Shown piece after piece: positions 25,584 through 33,284 of a stretch of DNA of 64,000 bases. Positions within the stretch are counted from its first letter, which is position 1; each line of letters opens with the position of its first letter. The translations under genes were made by a program, and so were the position numbers. Source of the stretch: Wenyingzhuangia aestuarii (lineage in GTDB: Bacteria; Bacteroidota; Bacteroidia; Flavobacteriales; Flavobacteriaceae); the NCBI RefSeq assembly GCF_011927765.1, contig NZ_JAATJG010000009.1:62001-126000 (forward strand). Reading direction: 5' to 3'. Below the pieces are notes generated by a model. It ran no database searches and was not told the DNA's origin. It was given only the letters and a program-made list of their open reading frames with translations.

Positions 25584-25663
25584 AGTACAAAGTACCGAGT
25601 ACTGAGTACATAATTTTACATTCTTTTTAAACTGACTACTTTGTACTTATTACTCAGTACTAA
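25584..25663. repeat. AGTAC-rich inverted repeat cluster between thrA and metZ
   Basis: The left part reads AGTACAAAGTAC then CGAGTACTGAGTACATAA. The right part (25636-25663) reads CTACTTTGTACTTATTACTCAGTACTAA, whose reverse complement contains the same AGTACTGAGTA, ATAA and AGTACAAAGTA blocks in a different order. It fills the gap between the thrA stop and the metZ start. It may fold the operon mRNA or be a member of an interspersed repeat family. Confidence 0.55.
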
Positions 25664-25670
25664 CTTAAAT

Positions 25671-28097
25671 TTACAACTCAAGTTCTGTCAATCGCATAAT
25701 ATCACCAAACACACCACGTGCTGTTACATCTGCTCCTGCTCCTGCTCCTTGAATTACTACGGGTTGTTCTCCATAAGATTCTGTATAAATCTCAAAAATA
25801 GAATCTGCTCCTTTTACTTGTCCTAAAGCAGAATCGTTAGGTACAGAAACTAATTTCACCTCTAAAACTCCTTTATCCGAAGCTAAATCTCCGTGTAAAT
25901 CTCCAATATAACGCAATACGTGATTTGGTTTTTGATTGTCTTTGATCGCTTGATAAACAGGATCCAAATCTTCTAATTTATTTAAGAAAGATTGTGTATC
26001 TCCATCTCTTAAGTTTCCTGGAATTAAATTATGAATTTGCACATCGCTAAACTCATTTTCTAAGTCTAGTTCACGAGCTAAAATTAACAATTTACGACCT
26101 ACATCATTCCCATTTAAATCTTCTCTAGGATCTGGCTCTGTAAACCCTTGGTCTGCTGCCTCTTTTAAGACTTCGCTAAATTTTACATCTTTAGCAGAAA
26201 AATTATTGAACAAATAACTTAATGTTCCAGAAAAAACTCCTTTAATTCTTGTGATATTTTCACCCGATGCATGCATCAACTTAATGGTATCAATTAAAGG
26301 TAAACCAGCTCCCACGTTAGTTTCGTACAAATACTGTTTTCTATTTTGTAATAATGAAAAACGCAACTCATTATAAAAATCTAACGATTTTGTATTTCCT
26401 ATTTTATTAGAAGAAACTAAGTTAAATCCGCTTTCTATTAACGGAATATAATTCTCTGTCATTCCTGCACTTGCAGAATTATCAACAGCAATTAAATTTC
26501 CTAAATGATGCTCTTTGGCATATTTAACAACAGCATCTATTCCTTTATAAGGAACCCCATTTTCTTTTAAATCTTGTTTCCAAGTAGTAGCAATACCCTC
26601 TGCATTAAAGTGTACTTTTTTAGAATTTGCCACAGCAAACACGTTTAAATCAATACCTCTACGCTTTAAAATAGTTTCTTTACTTTCTAATATTTGTTTG
26701 ATTAATGTTCCACCAACCAAACCAACTCCAAAAACAGCTACATTAATTTTTTTGGCAATTCCAAAAATCTCTCCATGCATTACATTTACTGCTTTTCTTA
26801 ACTCTTTATTATCTATCACCAAACAAACGTTATTACCTGTAACCGTGTTGTTAATTAACAACGGTTTTATATTATTATTTACCAATGCTGTGTAACTAGT
26901 TTTAAAAGAACTTAATGAATTCCCTAAAATTGATACAACTGCTACTCCTCTTGTAATGGTAATCTTATTGATATCATTACTTAAAAAATCTAAATTAAAT
27001 TCATTTCCTAAAGCATCTTTTGCTTTGTGAGCATCTCTACCACTCACCACAAAACTAATACCACGTTCTGATGATCCTTGAGAAATAATTCCCACACTTA
27101 CATTTTCTCTTTGTAGTGCTGTAAACAAACGTGCATCAATACCAACTTTACCTAACAAACCACGACCTTCCAAACTTACCAAAGCCATGTTTTCTTGTAC
27201 AGAAATTGCTCTAATTCCATTTTTAGAACTCATTTCTGCATTAATTAACGTTCCTGGACTTTCGGGCTCAAACGTATTTAAAATACGTAAAGAAATGTTC
27301 TTTTTAACCAAAGGTATAATCGCTTTAGCATCTAACACGTTATCTCCTAAATTGGCCAACTCATTTGCTTCATTAAAAGACAAATGATTTATTTTTTGTG
27401 CATTAGAAACCAATGATGGATTGGCTGTATAAATACCACTTACAATGGTATAATTTTCTAATTCTTCTGCATTTAAATAACCTGCAATTAAAGAAGCTGA
27501 ATAATTACTACCGTTTAATCCTATTGTTGTAGTTTCTCCATCTAAGCTTGCTCCTACAAATCCTGTAACTACAGGTATTGTGTTTGAAAAATCAACCGTA
27601 GAAAAATACTTTTTAGCATTTTCTTCTGTAATTTCTTCTAATAATGTTGCCGCTCCATATACATTATCCGTTTTAAACAAACTTCTAGAATCTGTATACT
27701 GTGCATTTACTTTTTCGTTAGCCAACAAAGCGGTAATCATTTTACCACCTAATAACTCACCATAAGCAGTTACCAAGTCTTTTATTTTTGGGCTGTAATC
27801 TTCTAACAAATTTACTCCCTCAAATATTTTTTCTAAAAAGGTAAACTCCTCAGAAAAATCTATAGTAGGTAACGGCTCTAATTGATAGTTTTTAAAAGCT
27901 GTAAAAGCTTCTTGATATTCTTCTCCTTTTTTAGCTCGCTCTAATAACTCTAACAAATCATCTGTAGCAGTTCCTCTTGCAGAAACTACAATAACAACTT
28001 CTTCTTTATTTTGTATTTTTTTTAAAAGAATAGATATAACGCTTTTTATCCCTTCTCCGTTAGCTAATGATTTTGCTCCAAACTTTAATACTTTCAT
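25671..28097 (-). CDS. thrA: Bifunctional aspartokinase / homoserine dehydrogenase
   Basis: 808 residues. The aspartokinase domain spans about 1-290 (MKVLKFGAKSLANGEG, then 'TTTIGLNGSNYSASLIAGYL'), ACT regulatory domains about 300-440, and homoserine dehydrogenase about 448-805 ('INVAVFGVGLVGGTLIKQIL', 'ETNVGAGLPLIDTIK', 'DPREDLNGNDVGRKLLILAREL'). It makes aspartyl phosphate and later homoserine for methionine and threonine. The usual KFGG of the kinase reads KFGA here. It is 12 bases from metX, under the same SAM-I riboswitch, so homoserine supply is tied to SAM level. Feedback by Thr is expected of the family. Confidence 0.93.
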   Translation of the reverse strand: MKVLKFGAKSLANGEGIKSVISILLKKIQNKEEVVIVVSARGTATDDLLELLERAKKGEEYQEAFTAFKNYQLEPLPTIDFSEEFTFLEKIFEGVNLLEDYSPKIKDLVTAYGELLGGKMITALLANEKVNAQYTDSRSLFKTDNVYGAATLLEEITEENAKKYFSTVDFSNTIPVVTGFVGASLDGETTTIGLNGSNYSASLIAGYLNAEELENYTIVSGIYTANPSLVSNAQKINHLSFNEANELANLGDNVLDAKAIIPLVKKNISLRILNTFEPESPGTLINAEMSSKNGIRAISVQENMALVSLEGRGLLGKVGIDARLFTALQRENVSVGIISQGSSERGISFVVSGRDAHKAKDALGNEFNLDFLSNDINKITITRGVAVVSILGNSLSSFKTSYTALVNNNIKPLLINNTVTGNNVCLVIDNKELRKAVNVMHGEIFGIAKKINVAVFGVGLVGGTLIKQILESKETILKRRGIDLNVFAVANSKKVHFNAEGIATTWKQDLKENGVPYKGIDAVVKYAKEHHLGNLIAVDNSASAGMTENYIPLIESGFNLVSSNKIGNTKSLDFYNELRFSLLQNRKQYLYETNVGAGLPLIDTIKLMHASGENITRIKGVFSGTLSYLFNNFSAKDVKFSEVLKEAADQGFTEPDPREDLNGNDVGRKLLILARELDLENEFSDVQIHNLIPGNLRDGDTQSFLNKLEDLDPVYQAIKDNQKPNHVLRYIGDLHGDLASDKGVLEVKLVSVPNDSALGQVKGADSIFEIYTESYGEQPVVIQGAGAGADVTARGVFGDIMRLTELEL

Positions 28098-28108
28098 TTC
28101 TATAAGGT

Positions 28109-29083
28109 TTAAAAAACGTCTTTTAATAATTCTTTTAACTGTTCATCTTCTACCAAAAATCCATCGTGACCATGAATAGAAGTTATTTCTTTATATACTG
28201 ACGAAACTCCCAATTGAGCTAACAAACTATGTGTTTCTCTATTTTCTTCTGGAACAAAAAAGAAATCTGAATCTATTCCTATCTGAATAATTTTAGCATT
28301 AATGGTTTTAGCAACCTCTTCAAAACTTCCTCTTCCTTCAGTAATATCTAGCGTACTTAACAAATGATTTACCATTTGATAAGCTTTTAACTCAAATCTT
28401 TGTTCTAATTTATAACCGTGATGCAACAACCAACTCTCTACGTTAGAAATTCCCAAAGCCTCATTCTGAGTCCTGTTAAATTTCTCTTTAAAAGAGGCTG
28501 CTGTTCGGTAAAACAACATAGCCATCATACGAGCATCGTGAACTGGTTTTTTTGAGTTCATTAAAATTTGCTCTTGCACTTTGTTATGTGCTAAAATCCA
28601 GTCGGTAGCTTTCCAATCCGATGCTATTGGAATTACATAATCTGCTAAATTTGGAAACAACACTGCCATTTCCCAAGCAATACCACCACCTAAAGATCCT
28701 GCTAGAATAGCATGTAATTTGGTAATTTCTAAATCTTCTAACAGCAAACCAAATAACCGAGCAATATCTCTTGCTGTAAAGCTTTTTACATCCTCAATTA
28801 AATTTTCTGGTTTATTGTCGTACCCATTTCCAGGAATGTTAATAGAAATAATAGTGTACTTATCTGTATCTACTAAATTTCCTTTAGACACAATTCCTTT
28901 CCACCAACCGGTGTGCTCCCCTGCCACGTCAGAGTTTCCAGTTAATGCATGATTTACCAACACAATAGGAGCTGTGTGCAATGGTTGTCCAAAAACTTCG
29001 TAAGAAAGTTCTAAACTAGCATAATACACACCTACCAAGGTAGTGTAATCTTTTAGGGTTCTATGTTGTAAACTTTTGTTCAA
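28109..29083 (-). CDS. metX: Homoserine O-acyltransferase MetX (alpha/beta hydrolase)
   Basis: 324 residues, a little shorter than the usual 350-380. The oxyanion segment is 'VNHALTGNSDV', the nucleophile Ser130 lies in LAGSLGGG, the Asp region is 'GIDSDFFF', and the C-terminal His is in 'HGHDGFL'. It acylates homoserine, normally with acetyl-CoA in this family, and feeds MetZ/MetY. First gene of the metX-thrA-metZ operon, whose leader holds the SAM-I riboswitch. Acetyl versus succinyl specificity is not decided by what I can see. Confidence 0.9.
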   Translation of the reverse strand: MNKSLQHRTLKDYTTLVGVYYASLELSYEVFGQPLHTAPIVLVNHALTGNSDVAGEHTGWWKGIVSKGNLVDTDKYTIISINIPGNGYDNKPENLIEDVKSFTARDIARLFGLLLEDLEITKLHAILAGSLGGGIAWEMAVLFPNLADYVIPIASDWKATDWILAHNKVQEQILMNSKKPVHDARMMAMLFYRTAASFKEKFNRTQNEALGISNVESWLLHHGYKLEQRFELKAYQMVNHLLSTLDITEGRGSFEEVAKTINAKIIQIGIDSDFFFVPEENRETHSLLAQLGVSSVYKEITSIHGHDGFLVEDEQLKELLKDVF

Positions 29084-29190
29084 TGTCTTAAAATCATTTA
29101 AAACTCAACCATCTCTATTCTATACAAATGTAGAATGAAATTGTGTAGTGTTTGTAAGTTATCGTGATTTTGTAAGAGAATTGCTCTTGG

Positions 29191-29309
29191 GTTATCTATC
29201 CAACTTCTGTTGGTAGAACGTAGCACCTTCTTTTTAAGAATTTTAGTCTTTCGCTAAAAAGGGTTGCTAAGGCTTCAACGGGTCTATTCCCTCTACCTTT
29301 CATGATAAC
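29191..29309 (-). ncRNA. SAM-I (S-box) riboswitch
   Basis: On the minus strand the RNA begins GTTATCATGAAAGGTAGAGG and contains the hallmark blocks AGAGGGA, GACCCGTTGAAGCC, TTAGCAACC, GGTGCTACGTTC and GATAGATAAC. P1 closes between GTTATC (29304-29309) and GATAAC (29191-29196). It lies about 107 bases before metX and would lower expression of metX-thrA-metZ when SAM is abundant. A short hairpin AAGAG-CTCTT follows P1, but no strong terminator is evident, so control may be at translation. Confidence 0.94.
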
Positions 29310-29335
29310 ATACTTCAATACATAATGAGCTGATG

Positions 29336-29366
29336 CAAATCTATAAATTATATTATAGATAACCAA
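29336..29366 (-). promoter_or_regulatory. Promoter of the metX-thrA-metZ operon
   Basis: On the minus strand TTG (29366-29364), a 20-base spacer and TAGATTTG (29343-29336) match the Bacteroidota TTG-N17-23-TAnnTTTG promoter. Transcription would start near 29329, about 20 bases ahead of the riboswitch. The remaining part of the 29084-29475 gap shows no gene. Confidence 0.75.
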
Positions 29367-29475
29367 TTTAATTTATAGGCGATTACAACGACCTATTATA
29401 AAATGATTTCTAAAATTATTTAGCATCATTTTTGTATGGTACCTTTTAACCGAGTTATTAAAACAAATCATCATC

Positions 29476-30255
29476 ATGAAATATATTACCGTTCTTCTTT
29501 TATCCTTACCTCTTTTGCTTAGTTATTCTTGCAAAACAAAAGAAGCTAAACCACTACAAGTTATAGATTATCAACAAAACATTTCTACTGCAGAAAAAAT
29601 CATCAACAATGCCATTGCTACCCATGGAGGCAACTTATACGATGATGCTTCTTACGCTTTTACTTTTAGAGGTGATGAATACACTTTTACCAACAATAAT
29701 GGGGCTTATAAATATACCGTCACTAAAAATAATGGTGCTATAAAAACAGTAGATGTTTTAGAAAATGGAAAATTTACACGTTACCAACAAAACAAAAAAG
29801 TAAACTTATCTAATACAGAAATTAAAAGATACACGGGAGCTTTAAATTCAGTAATCTATTTTACATTATTACCTTATAAATTAAATGATGCTTCTGTAAA
29901 CAAAACAGACAAAGGATTAGTTACTATTAAAAACAAAGAATACAACGTAATTCAGGTTACGTTTGACCAAGAAGGAGGTGGAGAAGATTATCAGGATATT
30001 TTCTATTATTGGACCAATACCCACACCAACACTGTTGATTATATTGCTTACAAATATGATGTAAATGGTGGTGGAATACGTTTTAGGAGTGCTTACAACC
30101 AAAGAAATGTAGATGGAATTTTATTTCAAGACTATGTGAACTACAAAGTTCCTAAAAACCTTAATTTATCGGAAATTCCTAAATTGTACGAGAACGATAA
30201 ACTTGAAGAAGTTTCTAAAATAGAACTAGAAAACATTGTTCATTTACCTAAGTAA
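29476..30255 (+). CDS. Lipoprotein of unknown function (DUF6503-like)
   Basis: 259 residues with a lipoprotein signal: hydrophobic stretch then SYSCKTK, Cys at 19. The mature part 'AEKIINNAIATHGGNLYDDASYAFTFRGDEYTF' and 'GVDYIAYKYDVNGGGIRFRSAYNQR'-like beta-rich segments resemble the LolA/DUF6503-type outer lipoproteins common in flavobacteria. The assignment is by eye and tentative. No enzyme motif visible. It stands alone between the divergent methionine operon and a strong terminator. Confidence 0.62.
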   Translation: MKYITVLLLSLPLLLSYSCKTKEAKPLQVIDYQQNISTAEKIINNAIATHGGNLYDDASYAFTFRGDEYTFTNNNGAYKYTVTKNNGAIKTVDVLENGKFTRYQQNKKVNLSNTEIKRYTGALNSVIYFTLLPYKLNDASVNKTDKGLVTIKNKEYNVIQVTFDQEGGGEDYQDIFYYWTNTHTNTVDYIAYKYDVNGGGIRFRSAYNQRNVDGILFQDYVNYKVPKNLNLSEIPKLYENDKLEEVSKIELENIVHLPK

Positions 30256-30263
30256 AAAACTAA

Positions 30264-30301
30264 AAAAAGCTCGTTTTTGATAAATCAAAAACGAGCTTTT
30301 T
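30264..30301. terminator. Bidirectional terminator
   Basis: A 17-bp perfect stem, AAAAAGCTCGTTTTTGA (30264-30280) with TCAAAAACGAGCTTTTT (30285-30301), has loop TAAA. It is shared by the lipoprotein gene (plus) and metY (minus). Confidence 0.92.
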
Positions 30302-30323
30302 AAACTGCAATATCTTAGTATAA

Positions 30324-31598
30324 TTATAAAGTAGCAAAAGCGTTTGCTAAATCTAATTTTAAATCTTCAATATTTTCTAATCCTACAGACAAACGAATTA
30401 AATCTTGAGTAACTCCCGCTCCAGCTTGCTGATCAACAGTTAATTGTTGGTGTGTAGTACTTGCTGGGTGAATAATTAAAGATTTTGTATCTCCAATATT
30501 TGCTAATAAAGAAAAAACTTTGGTTGCATCTGTTACTTTCTTAGCTGCTTCAAAACCACCTTTTAAACCAAAAGTTAACAAACCACTTTGTCCGTTTGGT
30601 AAATATTTTTTAGCTAAGTCGTGATATTTACTACTCTTTAATCCTGGATAATTTACCCACGTAACCTCTTCTCTAGACTCTAACCATTCTGCCAACTCTA
30701 ATGCATTTGCACTGTGCTGCTTAATTCTTACCGGTAAAGTTTCTAATCCTTGAATAATGTTAAATGCATTGGTAGGACTTAAAGCTCCACCAAAATCACG
30801 TAATCCTTCTAAAATTAATTTAAAAGTAAATGCTGCTGCTCCTAAAGCATCGTGATACACCAATCCGTGGTATCCTGCAGATGGTTCTGTAAACTCAGGG
30901 AATTTTCCATTGGCCCAGTTAAAAGTTCCAGCATCAACAATAGCTCCTCCTAAAGAATTTCCTTGTCCACCAATATATTTTGTTAAGGAATGGATAACTA
31001 AATTAGCTCCGTGTTTAATTGGATTTAACAAAGCTGGTGATGCTACTGTGTTATCCACAATAAAAGGTACCTCTGCTGCTTTTGCTTGTTCAGCAATTGC
31101 CTCTAAGTCTAACACATCTAATTTTGGATTCCCTAAAGATTCTACAAAAAAGGCACGTGTATTATCTTGTACAGCTGCTTTAAATTCTTCGGGATTAGAT
31201 GCATCTACAAACGTAGTTGTAATTCCCAATCTTGGCAAAGTAACATTTAACAACGTATAAGTTCCTCCGTATAAACTACTAGAAGCCACAATATGATCTC
31301 CTGCTCTTAACAAAGTCATCAATCCTGTTGCAATTGCAGAGGTTCCAGAAGCAAAAACTACCGCTCCAACTCCACCTTCTACAGCCGCTAAACGCTCTTG
31401 TAAAACTTGGTTAGTAGGATTATTTAATCGAGTGTAAATAAATCCTAATTCTTTTAATCCAAATAAATTGGCAGCATGTTCTGTATTATTAAATACATAT
31501 GATGATGTTTGATAAATAGGTACAGCTCTTGTTCCTTGTGTGTTTGTCACATCGTGTCCTGCATGTAAAGCAGCGGTCTCTAGTCTTTGAATATCCAT
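30324..31598 (-). CDS. metY: O-acetylhomoserine aminocarboxypropyltransferase (sulfhydrylase)
   Basis: 424 residues, the usual MetY length. Conserved blocks: 'PIYQTSSYVFNNTEHAANLF', 'YTRLNNPTNQVLQERLAAVEGG', 'ESLGNPKLDVLD', PLP lysine in 'VIHSLTKYIGGQGNSLGG', 'HPASTTHQQL'. It makes homocysteine (or cysteine) from the O-acetyl ester and sulfide. It stands apart from the metX operon under its own promoter, giving this genome two parallel sulfhydrylases. Divergent from metK, with a 285-base gap between them. Confidence 0.93.
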   Translation of the reverse strand: MDIQRLETAALHAGHDVTNTQGTRAVPIYQTSSYVFNNTEHAANLFGLKELGFIYTRLNNPTNQVLQERLAAVEGGVGAVVFASGTSAIATGLMTLLRAGDHIVASSSLYGGTYTLLNVTLPRLGITTTFVDASNPEEFKAAVQDNTRAFFVESLGNPKLDVLDLEAIAEQAKAAEVPFIVDNTVASPALLNPIKHGANLVIHSLTKYIGGQGNSLGGAIVDAGTFNWANGKFPEFTEPSAGYHGLVYHDALGAAAFTFKLILEGLRDFGGALSPTNAFNIIQGLETLPVRIKQHSANALELAEWLESREEVTWVNYPGLKSSKYHDLAKKYLPNGQSGLLTFGLKGGFEAAKKVTDATKVFSLLANIGDTKSLIIHPASTTHQQLTVDQQAGAGVTQDLIRLSVGLENIEDLKLDLANAFATL

Positions 31599-31634
31599 AA
31601 TATATTTTTAAATAATTTCTAATTCCGTAGTTAG

Positions 31635-31642
31635 CAAATATA
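31635..31642 (-). promoter_or_regulatory. -7 element TATATTTG for metY
   Basis: The minus strand reads TATATTTG, a perfect TAnnTTTG match 37 bases before the metY start. No clear -33 TTG at the expected distance, and no SAM-I elements on this strand. Confidence 0.5.
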
Positions 31643-31725
31643 TAAAAATCTGTTTTCCTTAAGGGGTTATTAAAAATCAATAAAAATAAAGATGCGATAA
31701 AAGGTTCTATATGGTTTCTTTTTTA

Positions 31726-31733
31726 TAATTTTG
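31726..31733 (+). promoter_or_regulatory. -7 element TAATTTTG for metK
   Basis: Perfect TAnnTTTG match. The expected transcription start, about 6-8 bases downstream, falls at the first base of the structured leader at 31740, which supports both calls. Confidence 0.6.
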
Positions 31734-31739
31734 TCGTCA

Positions 31740-31849
31740 CTAAAGGGGAAAGATTTGAACTGATTGCCACCTCTTTTACAATTCTAATTGTAAGAAATAA
31801 AGAGCTAAAGCAGTAATTTTCTACTCCTTTAGCCGACCAAGGCAATCAG
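31740..31849 (+). ncRNA. Structured metK leader RNA, candidate regulatory element
   Basis: CTGATTGCC (31760-31768) pairs perfectly with GGCAATCAG (31841-31849). Inside lie two hairpins: CTCTT...AAGAG with inner TTACAAT/ATTGTAA (31771-31804), and CTAAAGcAGTA/TACTcCTTTAG (31805-31832, one mismatch). Together they make a three-way junction. The 5' end CTAAAGGGG (31740-31748) can pair with 31824-31832 instead, which would open the second hairpin and create a pseudoknot. The element ends 34 bases before metK. I see no SAM-I blocks and do not match it to another class I know. Confidence 0.6.
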
Positions 31850-31883
31850 CACAATAAATATAAATTAATAAACACAAATAGAT

Positions 31884-33140
31884 ATGTCATATTTATTTAC
31901 ATCGGAGTCTGTTTCAGAAGGACATCCAGATAAAATTGCAGATCAAATTTCTGATGCATTGATAGACCATTTTTTGGCTTATGATGCAGATTCTAAAGTA
32001 GCATGTGAAACTTTAGTAACTACAGGTCAGGTGGTATTGGCAGGAGAAGTAAAATCTAAAGCTTATTTAGATGTACAGCAAATTGCACGTGATACCATTA
32101 ATAAAATAGGATATACCAAAGGAGAATATCAGTTTGATGGTAATTCTTGTGGAGTATTATCGGCTATTCACGAACAGTCTCAAGACATTAACCAAGGAGT
32201 TGATAGAGCTAGTAAAGAAGAACAAGGTGCAGGTGATCAAGGAATGATGTTTGGTTATGCAACTAACGAAACAGAAAACTATATGCCTTTGGCTTTAGAA
32301 ATTTCTCATCGTTTGTTAAAAGAATTAGCTGCTTTACGTAGAGAATTAACCGACATTCCTTATTTACGTCCTGATGCAAAAGCACAAGTAACCTTACAAT
32401 ATTCTGATGACAACAAACCAGAACGTATTGAAGCGATTGTAGTTTCTACACAGCATGATGATTTTGGACCCGATGATGAAAGTATGTTAGCTAAAATTAA
32501 GGCTGATATTATTAACATATTAATTCCACGTGTAAAAGCTACTTTTAGCCAAGAAGTTCAAGCATTGTTTGGTGATGATATTAAATTTCACATTAACCCA
32601 ACAGGTAAATTCGTAATTGGAGGACCTCATGGTGATGCTGGTTTAACAGGTCGTAAAATTATTGTAGATACTTATGGAGGTAAAGGTGCACATGGTGGTG
32701 GTGCTTTTTCTGGAAAAGATCCTAGTAAAGTAGACCGTTCTGCAGCTTATGCAACTCGTCATATTGCTAAAAACTTAGTGGCAGCAGGTGTTGCTACAGA
32801 AATTTTAGTACAGGTTTCTTACGCAATTGGTGTAGTAGAACCTATGGGAATTTTTGTAAATACTTACGGAACTAGCAAAGTAGATTTAACTGACGGACAA
32901 ATTGCAGAAATAGTAACTTCTATTTTTGACATGAGACCTTTTGCTATTGAAACTAGATTAAAGTTACGTAATCCTATTTATACAGAAACAGCTGCTTACG
33001 GACACATGGGACGTGCCCCAGAAGTTAAAACTGTAGTTTTTGAATCTCCTTATGAAGGAAGAAAAGAAATTGAAGTAGAAACGTTTACTTGGGAAAAGTT
33101 AGACTACGTAGAAAAAGTAAAAGCAGCTTTTAAACTGTAA
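31884..33140 (+). CDS. metK: S-adenosylmethionine synthetase
   Basis: 418 residues. [14 protein letters not shown] (11-24), '[12 protein letters not shown]' (substrate/ATP loop), and '[20 protein letters not shown]' (P-loop-like, triphosphatase region) are diagnostic. It joins ATP and methionine to make SAM, the ligand of the SAM-I riboswitch 2.6 kb upstream. Longer than E. coli MetK (384) mainly through internal insertions such as the '[17 protein letters not shown]' region, as seen in Bacteroidota. Preceded by the structured leader and closed by a terminator. Confidence 0.96.
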   Translation: MSYLFTSESVSEGHPDKIADQISDALIDHFLAYDADSKVACETLVTTGQVVLAGEVKSKAYLDVQQIARDTINKIGYTKGEYQFDGNSCGVLSAIHEQSQDINQGVDRASKEEQGAGDQGMMFGYATNETENYMPLALEISHRLLKELAALRRELTDIPYLRPDAKAQVTLQYSDDNKPERIEAIVVSTQHDDFGPDDESMLAKIKADIINILIPRVKATFSQEVQALFGDDIKFHINPTGKFVIGGPHGDAGLTGRKIIVDTYGGKGAHGGGAFSGKDPSKVDRSAAYATRHIAKNLVAAGVATEILVQVSYAIGVVEPMGIFVNTYGTSKVDLTDGQIAEIVTSIFDMRPFAIETRLKLRNPIYTETAAYGHMGRAPEVKTVVFESPYEGRKEIEVETFTWEKLDYVEKVKAAFKL

Positions 33141-33160
33141 TTCACTTTTCAAATCATATT

Positions 33161-33188
33161 AAAAATCCTGCTTTTCAGCAGGATTTTT
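33161..33188 (+). terminator. Terminator of metK
   Basis: AAAAATCCTGC (33161-33171) pairs with GCAGGATTTTT (33178-33188) around TTTTCA, 20 bases after the metK stop. Confidence 0.92.
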
Positions 33189-33244
33189 CTTTTCCCTTAA
33201 TTTAAAGGACTGCTAAACTACAAAACCAAGCAAATTTTCTTAAG

Positions 33245-33271
33245 TTGTTCTCTGTCAACAAAAAATATTTG
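33245..33271 (+). promoter_or_regulatory. Possible putA promoter
   Basis: TTG (33245-33247), a 16-base spacer and AATATTTG (33264-33271, one mismatch to TAnnTTTG) lie 13 bases before the putA ATG. Weak evidence. Confidence 0.3.
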
Positions 33272-33284
33272 AATAATTAGTAAT

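Noticed and set aside
25584-25663. CRISPR-like repeat
   Set aside because: The blocks are short, irregularly spaced and inverted, with no constant-length spacers.
31599-31883. SAM-I riboswitch between metY and metK
   Set aside because: Neither strand carries the AGAGGGA, GAAGCC/AGCAACC or GGTGC blocks that are clear in the metX leader.
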